A DNA stretch of 64,000 nt from Actinoplanes sp. M2I2 (GTDB lineage Bacteria > Actinomycetota > Actinomycetes > Mycobacteriales > Micromonosporaceae), in contig NZ_JALPVJ010000029.1 of assembly GCF_023544445.1 (NCBI RefSeq), positions 1-64,000 on the forward strand. Reading direction: 5' to 3'. The notes below the pieces were generated by a model. It made no database searches. It saw nothing but the letters and a program-made list of their open reading frames with translations, and had not been told where the DNA came from. Of the stretch, positions 1 through 7,845 are shown in pieces. The position numbers and the translations under genes are program-made. Within the stretch, counting starts at the first letter, position 1; the number at the start of each line of letters is the position of its first letter.

Positions 1-18
1 GGCCGAGGGCTTAACCAC
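1..18 (+). rRNA. rrl: 23S ribosomal RNA, last bases of the 3' end
   Basis: The first bases read as the conserved end of actinobacterial 23S rRNA (core GAGGGCTTAACC), and a 5S gene follows at the spacing normal for an rRNA operon. Only the extreme 3' end is inside the window, so the exact end is approximate. Confidence 0.75.
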
Positions 19-130
19 CCTAAACTTTATGTTTGCGTCCACTGTGTGATTCACAGCAAACGAACAACCAGAAGCGCCACCCCCGAATGTGGGGGGTTGG
101 CTGCTGATGCTGGTTTGTTCCGCTGATGGT
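19..130 (+). other. 23S-5S intergenic spacer
   Basis: This spacer holds nested inverted repeats: CTGTG/CACAG at 42-56 flanked by GTTTG (31-35) and CAAAC (57-61), then a C-run/G-run hairpin around 80-98. Such stems are the usual processing sites for rRNA precursor cleavage. No tRNA gene is present between 23S and 5S. Confidence 0.6.
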
Positions 131-250
131 TGTTTCGGTGGTCATAGCGGAGGGGAAACGCCCGGTCTCATTCCGAACCCGGAAGCTAAGCCCTCCAGCG
201 CCGATGGTACTGCACTCGGGAGGGTGTGGGAGAGTAGGACGCCGCCGGAC
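131..250 (+). rRNA. rrf: 5S ribosomal RNA
   Basis: The sequence carries the standard bacterial 5S landmarks in order: a 5' strand GTTTCGGTGG, the conserved CCGAACCCGGAAG block, the GATGGTACTGC block and GGGAGAGTAGGACGCCGCC at the 3' side. Length is about 117-120 nt. A strong terminator follows directly, so this is the last gene of the rRNA operon. Ends are accurate to a few bases. Confidence 0.95.
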
Positions 251-260
251 TCAACGTGAC

Positions 261-292
261 AGTAGGCCCACCCCACACGGGGTGGGCCTACT
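261..292 (+). terminator. rRNA operon terminator
   Basis: A perfect 14-bp stem (AGTAGGCCCACCCC, 261-274, with its complement at 279-292) closes a 4-nt ACAC loop and is followed by a short T-containing stretch. Its position right after 5S rRNA fits an intrinsic terminator of the rRNA operon. Confidence 0.85.
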
Positions 293-385
293 GCTGTTTA
301 CGGACCTTTTCTCAGAGCGACCGCACAGCGAAGATTCAGGTGAGGGCAACCTGAGAGCCGCATTCGTCCGGCAACGTGTGCGGGT

Positions 386-1609
386 ATGCGTCGTACTGCT
401 GGGGTTGTGGCACTGGTTGTCCTGAGCACGGCTGTCGCCGGGCCGGCCCGAGCTGGTGGCCCCGCGGGCGACGGGCCGCTACTCGAGATCACGGCAGCGG
501 TCGAGACCCCGGCGCTGTTCGACGACGAAGCCGGCGGAGATGCGGACGCCGACGACCCCGCGATCTGGGTCAACCGGACCGACAAGTCGCGCAGCCGGGT
601 CATCGGCACGGCCAAGAACGGCGGTCTGCGGGTCTACGACCTGGCCGGTCGTGAGGTCCAGTCGATCCTGCCGCCCGACGGTGGGCGGTTCAACAACGTC
701 GACCTGGTGACCGGGTTCGGGGCCGAGCGCCAGGACTACGCCGTCGTCACCGATCGCGGGCTCGACAAGCTCCGCATCTTCCACATCGAGGCGTCCGGCC
801 GGCTCACGGATGTGACCGCCGTGGACGCGCCGTTGCTGTTCTCGCGGGACGCGGCCGAGGTCGAGGAGCAGGCCACCGGCTACGGGCTGGCCACCTACGG
901 CCGTTATGCCGTGGTCAGCCGGCGGCACAGCACGACGCTGGGCATCTTCCGGCTGGAGGAGAAGAAGAACGCGATCAGCTACCGGGTCACCGACAAGCTG
1001 GACCTGCCGCAGCACTTCCGTCTCTCCACCGGCGCCACCTGGACGCCGTGCCTCGAGCCGGGCGAGGAGCCGCAGATCGAGGGCATGGTCGTCGACGGTG
1101 CGGCCGGTGTGCTCTACGCCGCCCAGGAGGACGTCGCCCTCTGGAAGATCCACCTCGACCGCGACCGCTTCGTGGGCGTCCCCCGGATCGTCGAGCGGGT
1201 GGCCGAGTACGGCGCACCCGGCACCTTCGACCCGGAGACCGAGGAGTGCACGCTCGGCGAGCCGGCCCCCGAGGCCGGGCGCATCCGGGCCGATGTCGAA
1301 GGCGCGACCATCTACCCGACCGGCAAGCGCGACGGCTACCTGATCGTGTCGAGTCAGGGTGACAGCAAGTTCTATGTGTACGACCGGCGCACGAACCGCC
1401 CGCTGTCGAGCTTCCAGGTGCTCGACAGCATCCGCACGGATGGCGTGCAGCATTCAGACGGTGCGGCTGCTACGAGCGTGCCTCTGCCCGGCTATCCCCG
1501 GGGCCTGGTCGTGCTCCACGACGGCGAGAACAAGCCTGACGACGGCCGCGTGAGCACCAACTTCAAGTACGTCGACTGGCGCTCCCTCGGCCTGCGCGCC
1601 CGTCGCTGA
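386..1609 (+). CDS. Secreted beta-propeller phytase-like protein
   Basis: This 407-aa protein begins with a Sec-type signal peptide (MRRTA, hydrophobic core, AGPARA-G cleavage region near residue 23). The mature part has the features of beta-propeller (BPP/3-phytase) family proteins: an N-terminal DDPAIWVN motif (about residues 56-63), IGTAKNGGLRVYDL, then repeated acidic blade segments. Family members remove phosphate from phytate outside the cell using Ca2+ bound by acidic residues; that activity is inferred from the family. Length is in the normal range. It stands alone downstream of the rRNA operon and faces a convergent lipoprotein gene. Confidence 0.8.
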   Translation: MRRTAGVVALVVLSTAVAGPARAGGPAGDGPLLEITAAVETPALFDDEAGGDADADDPAIWVNRTDKSRSRVIGTAKNGGLRVYDLAGREVQSILPPDGGRFNNVDLVTGFGAERQDYAVVTDRGLDKLRIFHIEASGRLTDVTAVDAPLLFSRDAAEVEEQATGYGLATYGRYAVVSRRHSTTLGIFRLEEKKNAISYRVTDKLDLPQHFRLSTGATWTPCLEPGEEPQIEGMVVDGAAGVLYAAQEDVALWKIHLDRDRFVGVPRIVERVAEYGAPGTFDPETEECTLGEPAPEAGRIRADVEGATIYPTGKRDGYLIVSSQGDSKFYVYDRRTNRPLSSFQVLDSIRTDGVQHSDGAAATSVPLPGYPRGLVVLHDGENKPDDGRVSTNFKYVDWRSLGLRARR

Positions 1610-1633
1610 GCTCCGACGCGAGACGCCGGCGGC

Positions 1634-2368
1634 TCAGGAGCGCTCGACGGTGAGGCTCGCGACGCCGGAGGATGCGTCCACGTCGTAGCGGGCGGCTGCG
1701 CCCTCCCAGCCGTCCTGCACCCAGACGGATCCACCGGCGACCCCGGTGAGCGCCTGCCCGTCGATGGTCACGGTGCCGGCGCCGCCGAGGGCTGCGACCC
1801 GCAGCGGGGCCTGGCCGCTCACCCGTACGGAAAGCAGGCTCGCGCCACCGCCCAGCAGCACCCGCTGGGTGCCCTGACCGGCCGGCAGCACCACCGAGGC
1901 GCGTTCGGTGCCCGAACTGAAGTCGACGTCGCCACCGGGACCGCCGGTGAGGTCGACCGCCTCGTCCTTGGCCCCGCCGGCCAGCCGGATCTGCCACCGC
2001 ACGTCGTCGCTGAGCACGACGGTCAGCACCGCCGGACCGCCCAGCCCGGTGTCCCGCAGCCCCGCGACCAGGTCGATCCCCTCGATCGCCGCGGTCGGCG
2101 CGACCTTCGAGTCGTCCGGCGTGGAGAACTCGTACAGGTCCCCGCCGAGGTCGCCGAGCCGCACCCGGACCACGTCGGCCCCGCTGACCAGCAGGAACGA
2201 TGAAACCTCGCCGTCGCCGCGGACCCGGTGCGGGTTGTCGGAGTGGCTCTGGCCCAGGTGATAGCCGGGACGGTTCTCGGGGTTGCGGTCGCGGCCGTCG
2301 CCTCCGGACCAGTCGCACGCGCCGACGAGCAGCACACTCAGCAGAGCAGCCATCGACCGATATCTCAC
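1634..2368 (-). CDS. Lipoprotein of unknown function
   Basis: The 244-aa product has a lipoprotein signal: a short basic start, hydrophobic stretch and the lipobox LVGAC, with Cys about residue 18. It is therefore probably anchored outside the cytoplasmic membrane. The mature part is rich in Gly, Val and Thr with alternating hydrophobic residues, suggesting a beta-sheet domain. I recognise no catalytic motif or named family. It converges on the phytase-like gene and is divergent from the first glycosyltransferase. Confidence 0.7.
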   Translation of the reverse strand: MRYRSMAALLSVLLVGACDWSGGDGRDRNPENRPGYHLGQSHSDNPHRVRGDGEVSSFLLVSGADVVRVRLGDLGGDLYEFSTPDDSKVAPTAAIEGIDLVAGLRDTGLGGPAVLTVVLSDDVRWQIRLAGGAKDEAVDLTGGPGGDVDFSSGTERASVVLPAGQGTQRVLLGGGASLLSVRVSGQAPLRVAALGGAGTVTIDGQALTGVAGGSVWVQDGWEGAAARYDVDASSGVASLTVERS

Positions 2369-2480
2369 GTCGGCACGATACCCAGCCGGCCCGATCGCTA
2401 GTCGTTCGTTCGATCAGCGTTAGGAACCCGGTCACGACCCGTGCGGTGTTCTGGACATCGACCAGGCCCATCGTGACTGC

Positions 2481-3623
2481 ATGCGAGTCGCTCTGGTCAC
2501 GGAGTCGTTCCTGCCCGATGTGAACGGCGTCGCCAACTCGGTGGTGCGCACCGCCGACCATCTGCTGCGCCGAGGGCACGAGCCGATGGTCATCGCACCG
2601 CAACCTCCGCCCGCGCTCCGCGGCACCCCGGTCGACGTGCCGTACCCGGTGGTCCGCATCGCATCGCTGCCGATGCCCGGTTACCCCCAGATCCGGCTCG
2701 GGCTGCCCACGCCCACGCTGACCGGCACCCTGCGTACGTTCGGCGCCGAAGTGGTGCACCTGGCCAGCCCGTTCGTGCTGGGCGCGTGGGGCATGCTGGC
2801 CGCTCGCACCCTGCGCCTGCCCACCGTCGCCGTCTATCAGACCGACGTCGCCGCGTACGCCCGGGCGTACAAGGTGGGTATGACCGAGGGTGCGGCGTGG
2901 AAGTGGATCAAAACCGTGCACAACCTCGCCTCCCGCACCCTGGTGCCGTCCTCCGAGTCGGCGCTCGCGCTGAACACGCACGGTGTCGAACGGGTTCACC
3001 TGTGGCGGCGCGGTGTCGACGACGAGCTCTTCCACCCGGGCCGGCGCAGCGCTGACGTCCGTCGCTCGCTCGCCCCCGACGGCGAGGTGGTGGTCGGGTT
3101 CGTGGGCCGGCTGGCCGTCGAGAAGCAGGTGGATCTGCTGGCCGACGTGAGCCGCCTGCCCGGCGTACGCCTGGTGATCGTCGGGGACGGACCGGCGGCG
3201 CCGCAGCTGCGCAAGGCCCTGCCGGCCGCGACGTTCCTCGGTGTGCGCCGAGGCGAGGAACTGGCCGAGCTGTACGCGAGCTTCGACATCTTCGCCCACA
3301 CCGGTCCCTACGAGACCTTCGGCCAGGCCGTGCAGGAAGCCATGGCCAGCGGCCTGCCCGTCGTCGCGCCGCGCGCGGGCGGCCCGGTCGACCTGGTCGA
3401 TCACGAGAGGACCGGCTATCTGGTCCCGCCCTTCGTCGCCGAGGGCTTCACGTCCGCCGTACGCGATCTGGTGGCCGACCCGGCCCGGCGCGCGGCCTAC
3501 GGCGCCGCCGGACGGCAGGCGATCGAGGGCCGCAGCTGGTACGCGGTGGGTGAAGAACTGCTGGGCCACTACGGTGCGGCGTGTAGCGTCGGTTACCTCG
3601 AACGAAGGGCGGTCGCCGCGTGA
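2481..3623 (+). CDS. Family 4 glycosyltransferase (mannosyltransferase-like)
   Basis: This 380-aa protein is a GT-B fold glycosyltransferase of the GT4 class. The N-terminus (RVALVTESFLPDVNGVANSV) is the acceptor-side Rossmann start typical of MgtA/PimB-like mannosyltransferases. The C-terminal half has VVGFVGRLAVEKQ, VIVGDGP and the E-x7-E nucleotide-sugar motif region (GPYETFGQAVQEAMASGLPV, about residues 274-294). It probably adds a sugar from a nucleotide or polyprenyl donor to a cell-envelope glycolipid; the acceptor cannot be read from sequence. Its stop overlaps the next GT4 start by 4 bp, so the two are translationally coupled. Confidence 0.85.
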   Translation: MRVALVTESFLPDVNGVANSVVRTADHLLRRGHEPMVIAPQPPPALRGTPVDVPYPVVRIASLPMPGYPQIRLGLPTPTLTGTLRTFGAEVVHLASPFVLGAWGMLAARTLRLPTVAVYQTDVAAYARAYKVGMTEGAAWKWIKTVHNLASRTLVPSSESALALNTHGVERVHLWRRGVDDELFHPGRRSADVRRSLAPDGEVVVGFVGRLAVEKQVDLLADVSRLPGVRLVIVGDGPAAPQLRKALPAATFLGVRRGEELAELYASFDIFAHTGPYETFGQAVQEAMASGLPVVAPRAGGPVDLVDHERTGYLVPPFVAEGFTSAVRDLVADPARRAAYGAAGRQAIEGRSWYAVGEELLGHYGAACSVGYLERRAVAA

Positions 3624-4753
3624 GAATCGTCCGGGTGGCGAACTTCGTGACCGCACGGTCCGGCGGCCTGCGCACCGCGCTGCGCCACCTGGGAGCGGGC
3701 TACCAGGCCGCGGGCCACGAAGCAGTGCTGGTCGTTCCCGGCGCCGGCGAGTCCGACGAGCAGACCGACCAGGGCCGGGTCATCACCCTGCCCGGCCCGC
3801 TGGTCCCCCGGATGGGTGGCTACCGGGTGCTGCTCGACCGCGCCCGGCTCAGCGCCACCCTCGAGTCGCTGCGCCCCGACTGTCTCGAGATCTCCGACCG
3901 GGCCACGCTGCGCTGGCTGGGACGCTGGGCCCGCCGTCGCGGCATCCCGTCCATGATGGTCTCCCACGAGAGCCTCGACGGCCTGCTGCGCCTGTTCGGC
4001 CCCGGTCCCAGCCGCCGGCTCGGTGACCTGCTCAACGCGCGGACAGCCGCCGACCACGACCAGGTCGTCTGCACGACCGGGTGGGCCGCCGCGGAGTTCA
4101 CCCGTCTCGGCGTACAGAATCTGACCCGGGTGCCGCTGGGCGTCGACCTGGACAGTTTCACGCCGGCCAACCACGACCCCCGGATGCGCACGATGTGGTC
4201 GGCCCCCGACGACGTCCTGCTGCTGCACTGCGGTCGCCTGGCCCCGGAGAAGAAGCCCCGCCGCTCGCTCGAGGCCGTGGCCGCGCTGCGCCGATCGGGA
4301 GTCCCCGCAGTCCTGGTCGTGGCCGGTGACGGCCCGTTACGGATCGCCCTGCAGTCGGAGGCGGCCGATCGTGGCCTGCCGGTCCGCTTCCTGGGCCACG
4401 TGGCCGACCGCGCGAAGCTGGCGTCGTTGCTGGCCAGTGTGGACGTGGCCGTCGCTCCCGGCCCGATCGAGACGTTCGGCCTGGCCGCCCTCGAGACGCT
4501 GGCCAGCGGGACGCCCGTGGTGGTCAGCGCGGAAAGCGCACTACCCGAAGTGATCGGTGACGCGGGGGTGGCCGTCCCCGGCGAGGGGCCCGCCTACGCC
4601 GAGGCCGTGCGGATGCTGCTGTCCCGCCCCGAGGGCGTCCGACGTGCGGCGGCCCGGGCACAGGCCGAGCGTTTCCCCTGGGAGCGATCGGTGGCCGGCT
4701 TCCTCGAGGCCCACGGCGTTCCGGCCGCCGCGACGACCGACGCCACCCGTTGA
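3620..4753 (+). CDS. Family 4 glycosyltransferase, second of a pair
   Basis: The 377-aa product starts at a GTG overlapping the previous stop (GTGA). It is a second GT-B/GT4 enzyme: an N-terminal domain with a GG(L) loop near residues 15-16, then HCGRLAPEKKPRRSL, VVAGDGP and the donor-binding PIETFGLAALETLASGTPV with both conserved Glu residues. It differs clearly from its neighbour, so it probably acts on a different acceptor or a successive step of the same envelope glycan. A role in glycolipid or lipoglycan assembly is inference from the family and the pairing. Confidence 0.85.
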   Translation: MRIVRVANFVTARSGGLRTALRHLGAGYQAAGHEAVLVVPGAGESDEQTDQGRVITLPGPLVPRMGGYRVLLDRARLSATLESLRPDCLEISDRATLRWLGRWARRRGIPSMMVSHESLDGLLRLFGPGPSRRLGDLLNARTAADHDQVVCTTGWAAAEFTRLGVQNLTRVPLGVDLDSFTPANHDPRMRTMWSAPDDVLLLHCGRLAPEKKPRRSLEAVAALRRSGVPAVLVVAGDGPLRIALQSEAADRGLPVRFLGHVADRAKLASLLASVDVAVAPGPIETFGLAALETLASGTPVVVSAESALPEVIGDAGVAVPGEGPAYAEAVRMLLSRPEGVRRAAARAQAERFPWERSVAGFLEAHGVPAAATTDATR

Positions 4754-4826
4754 GGCTGATGAGGGCTCCGTTTCTCATTTCGATGAAAGCCGCGCGCGTA
4801 TGAATATGGCGGCCTTGCGCCGTTGA

Positions 4827-5477
4827 ATGGTGACGTTTGTCTTATTGTCGGTCTGCGTGAATGTGAAACCGGACTGGCTCGAAGCGGTGGGCACCTGCGT
4901 CGCCGCCATTGGCACCATCGGCGCCTTCGCCTGGCAGGCCAAAGGTCTCAACGAGGAACGCCGTACCCGGCAGGAGGAAGTCGCTCGTCTTGACCGCGAG
5001 CGGGCCGACGCAGAAGAGGCGCAGGCCCGGGCCGTGGTTCTGTATGAGCCGCGATACCACGAAGACGACCAATACATCGATGAGCACGAGTTCGCGATAG
5101 AGGTCGGCAACTTCGGGATGTTCCCGGTCGTGGACATCGTCGGTCAGCTCGAATTTCAGATCGGCGACGGCGAGCCGATTCTCATCACCGAGGACTGGGA
5201 CTCGCGGCACCTGTCTACGGTCGTTCCGCCGGGTGAGTCGCGGACATTGACCTGGCAGCTGCCTGAATCCGTCGCCAAGGAGCTTGTCGGCATGGCGGTT
5301 CCCCCGCAAACCGACTTCTTCGTCGCGAAGATCTCCTTCGTCGACGCTCGTGGCCGTCGTCGCCTGCTGAGCTCCGAGTCGGCGCTGGAGGGCGTGTCTC
5401 TCCAGCCGGCCGTTCCGAGCAAGCCGGAAGGTCTGCGGCAGCGACTGGGAGCGGCTCTCGCAGCGTTACGAGACTGA
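4827..5477 (+). CDS. Hypothetical protein with N-terminal membrane segment and coiled coil
   Basis: The product is 216 aa. Residues about 1-40 include one hydrophobic segment (WLEAVGTCVAAIGTIGAFAW), followed by a charged helix rich in Glu and Arg (about 45-68) that looks like a short coiled coil. The rest is a probable beta-rich soluble domain with several conserved-looking aromatic positions. I recognise no enzyme motif. Proteins of this shape (one TM plus helix plus beta domain) are common orphans in actinomycetes. It lies alone between the glycosyltransferases and the sensor-kinase operon. Confidence 0.65.
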   Translation: MVTFVLLSVCVNVKPDWLEAVGTCVAAIGTIGAFAWQAKGLNEERRTRQEEVARLDRERADAEEAQARAVVLYEPRYHEDDQYIDEHEFAIEVGNFGMFPVVDIVGQLEFQIGDGEPILITEDWDSRHLSTVVPPGESRTLTWQLPESVAKELVGMAVPPQTDFFVAKISFVDARGRRRLLSSESALEGVSLQPAVPSKPEGLRQRLGAALAALRD

Positions 5478-5554
5478 CCTCAGCGCGATCTCCACCTCGG
5501 TCTCCACCCTCTGATGGTGCCGGTCCACCCGGGTCTGTTCGTACCGTTCGGGTC

Positions 5555-5809
5555 ATGAACGAGCGGAACTCCCGGAGCCGGGACGTCGTCGAGGTCGCGA
5601 GCCATCTGCTGAGCGGGAGCCGGCGCAGCCGGGCGTCCCGGGTTGCGGGGGCCGTGCTCGGCAAGGTGCTCGAACAGGAGGGTGGGAAAGTGACCGGGCG
5701 CGTGGTCGTGGCGATCCTTGTGGTGCTGGCCGTGGTGGGGCTGGCGTTTGTCGCCTACCGTCTGTTGGTGCTGGATCTGATTCTCACTGTGTTGCGGGAA
5801 CGAGACTGA
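5555..5809 (+). CDS. Small membrane protein upstream of sensor kinase
   Basis: This 84-aa protein has a basic N-terminal half and one C-terminal transmembrane helix (VVVAILVVLAVVGLAFVAY, about residues 49-67). Its stop codon directly abuts the kinase ATG with no gap, so translation is probably coupled. The position suggests an accessory or sensing subunit of the two-component system, but that is inference from order alone. Confidence 0.65.
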   Translation: MNERNSRSRDVVEVASHLLSGSRRSRASRVAGAVLGKVLEQEGGKVTGRVVVAILVVLAVVGLAFVAYRLLVLDLILTVLRERD

Positions 5810-6952
5810 ATGCTGCGCCGGCTGCGTCGCCTCGGCCGGCTCCTGCGGGCCGACGACCCGGAGACGGGCTGGCTGGTGCGGGTTGCGCTCAGCGCGCTGC
5901 AGGTGTGGTCGTTGCTCTTCTATCCGGGGGTGGCGAGCGGCCTCGTCAAGCCGGCGCTCCTGGTCAGTTTCGTCTGCTGGGTCGTCTGGATGGTGGCCGA
6001 CCACCGTTTCCCGGTGCCGGCCCGGGCCGCGCTGGCGGTGGCCGCGCTGGTGCCGGCCGCGGTGACGGCGATGCCGAACAACGGGGCGGCCCACCTTTTC
6101 CTGTACGGGGCGCTGTTCACCTTTGTGCTGCTGCCGCGCATGCCGCTGGGGGCCATCCTGGCGCTGACCGGTGGGCTGATCGCCGTGTTGCTGGTCGGGT
6201 TGCGGCTGGCGGATCACGGGCCGACCGCGATGCTGACCCAGCCCGCGCTGATCATCCTCGTGGTCCTTCTCTGCCTGCATCGCCGGGAGCACCGGCTGCG
6301 CGCCGAGCAGACCGAGATGCTGCTCGAGCAGACGTCGCGGGCCCGGGTGGCGCAGGCTCGGGCTGCGGCGCTGGACGAGCGGGCGCGGATCGCCCGGGAG
6401 CTGCACGACGTGCTGGCCCACTCGCTGGGGGCGCTCGGCGTGCAGCTCGAGGTGGCGGAGGCTCAGTTGACCGAGCGGGGTGACGTCGGGGCGGCCGCGG
6501 AGCGTGTCCGGCGAGCTCGTCGGCTGGCCGCGGACGGGATGACCGAGGCGCGGTCGGCGGTGGCGGCGCTGCGGGACGACGTGCCGCCGCTGTCGCGGGC
6601 GCTCGGCGACCTGATCGTGGTGCACCGGGAGAACTACGGCGCCACCGTGACGCTGCACATCGGGGGCGACCCTCGGGTGCTGCCGCCCGGGGCTGAGGTG
6701 TCGTTGCTGCGTACGGCTCGGGAAGCCCTGACCAACGCGGCCCGGCACGCTCCGGGCGCGGCGGTGGCGATCTCGCTCGACTTCGCGCCGACCGCGGTAC
6801 GGCTGACCGTGGTGAACACCGCGGGCGACGGACCGGCGGGCGACGGCTACGGGCTGATCGGCGCCCGGGAGCGGCTCGCGCTGGTCGGTGGCGCGCTGAA
6901 GGCGGGCGTCGTGGACGGCGCGTGGCGGGTCACGGCGGAGGTGCCCGGATGA
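5810..6952 (+). CDS. Two-component sensor histidine kinase (HisKA_3/NarL type)
   Basis: The 380-aa protein has several hydrophobic helices in the N-terminal 165 residues, then a dimerisation/phosphoacceptor helix with RIARELHDVLAHSLGALGVQ; the His is near residue 200. The ATPase domain shows an N-box-like REALTNAARHA and a G-box region with GDGYGLIGARERL. This is the DesK/NarX-type architecture (HisKA_3 plus HATPase_c). The signal is unknown. The gene ends with an ATGA overlap into its response regulator, the normal pairing for this family. Confidence 0.9.
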   Translation: MLRRLRRLGRLLRADDPETGWLVRVALSALQVWSLLFYPGVASGLVKPALLVSFVCWVVWMVADHRFPVPARAALAVAALVPAAVTAMPNNGAAHLFLYGALFTFVLLPRMPLGAILALTGGLIAVLLVGLRLADHGPTAMLTQPALIILVVLLCLHRREHRLRAEQTEMLLEQTSRARVAQARAAALDERARIARELHDVLAHSLGALGVQLEVAEAQLTERGDVGAAAERVRRARRLAADGMTEARSAVAALRDDVPPLSRALGDLIVVHRENYGATVTLHIGGDPRVLPPGAEVSLLRTAREALTNAARHAPGAAVAISLDFAPTAVRLTVVNTAGDGPAGDGYGLIGARERLALVGGALKAGVVDGAWRVTAEVPG

Positions 6953-7629
6953 CCGGCGATCCGTTGCGCGTGCTCGTCGTCGACGATCAGCAACTCGTCC
7001 GGGAAGGCCTGACCGCGCTGCTCGAGCTGACCGACGGCGTCGAGGTCGTCGGCTCGGCCGGGGACGGCGTGCGGGCGCTCGAACTGGTCGCCGATCACCG
7101 CCCGGACGTCGTGCTGATGGACCTGCGGATGCCTGTGCTCGACGGTGTGGCCGCGACCGCGCAGATCCGCGACCGCTTCCCCGGCGTGGCCGTTGTCGTG
7201 CTGACCACGTACGCCGACGACGACTCGATCGCCGGCGCGCTGGCCGCCGGCGCCCGCGGCTACCTCACCAAGGACGCCGGTCGCGCCGAGATAGGGCTGG
7301 CCCTGCGCGCGGCGGCGGGCGGGCACTCGCTGTTCGACCCGGCGGTGGCCGCGCGACTGGCCGAGGCGATGAGCCGCCCGGCCGCGCCGCCGCGGCGGGC
7401 CCTGCCCGACGGCCTGACGCAGCGTGAGGCCGAGGTGCTGGAGCAGATCGCGCGGGGTCGCACGAATGCCGAGATCGCCGCGGCGCTCTTCGTGGCCGAG
7501 ACGACGGTGAAGACCCATATCAACAACGCATTCGCCAAGATCGGGGCGCGCAATCGCACCGAGGCGGCGAACTATGCGGTCAGGCACGGCCTCACCGCGA
7601 CGAGAGGTGACGACGATGGACGCCCGTGA
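6949..7629 (+). CDS. NarL/LuxR-family response regulator
   Basis: The 226-aa protein starts at the ATG overlapping the kinase stop (ATGA); an in-frame start 27 bp upstream lies inside the kinase and is less likely. The receiver domain has the acidic pair DD near residue 11, the phosphoacceptor Asp in VLMDLRMPVLDG near residue 57 and the switch Thr/Lys (VLTTYADD, LTKDAG). The C-terminal LuxR-type HTH includes LTQREAEVLEQIARGRTNAE and TTVKTHINNAFAKIG. It is the cognate DNA-binding partner of the preceding kinase. Confidence 0.92.
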   Translation: MTGDPLRVLVVDDQQLVREGLTALLELTDGVEVVGSAGDGVRALELVADHRPDVVLMDLRMPVLDGVAATAQIRDRFPGVAVVVLTTYADDDSIAGALAAGARGYLTKDAGRAEIGLALRAAAGGHSLFDPAVAARLAEAMSRPAAPPRRALPDGLTQREAEVLEQIARGRTNAEIAAALFVAETTVKTHINNAFAKIGARNRTEAANYAVRHGLTATRGDDDGRP

Positions 7630-7750
7630 CGAAGAGCCGGCCGACGACGTGACGTACGAGGTCGACGGCGACCGGATCGTGCCGGACGCCTCGCTCGAAC
7701 CGGACCCGGACGAGTCCGGCTCGAGCGAATGGCATCGCGACGAGGACTGA
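7616..7750 (+). CDS. Very small acidic protein overlapping the response regulator
   Basis: A 44-codon frame begins at ATG 7616 and overlaps the end of the response regulator by 14 bp. An AGGTG ribosome-binding-like sequence precedes it. The product is strongly acidic (many Asp and Glu) with one Trp near the end and no hydrophobic segment. The overlap is typical of translational coupling, but acidic frames arise easily in high-GC DNA, so this is tentative. Confidence 0.4.
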   Translation: MDARDEEPADDVTYEVDGDRIVPDASLEPDPDESGSSEWHRDED

Positions 7751-7845
7751 GGCAGCAGCTCCAGCCGGCCGGGGCGTCGGCGCACGTCACCGTCGAGAGG
7801 CATCGGTACGAATCGCATTGATGTGGGTGGCATAATCCGCGCTCG

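Noticed and set aside
1563..3656. A 697-codon open frame on the minus strand
   Set aside because: It runs antisense through the lipoprotein (its own strand, other frame) and the first glycosyltransferase; its composition is Arg/Gly/Pro-rich with no motifs, typical of shadow frames in high-GC DNA.
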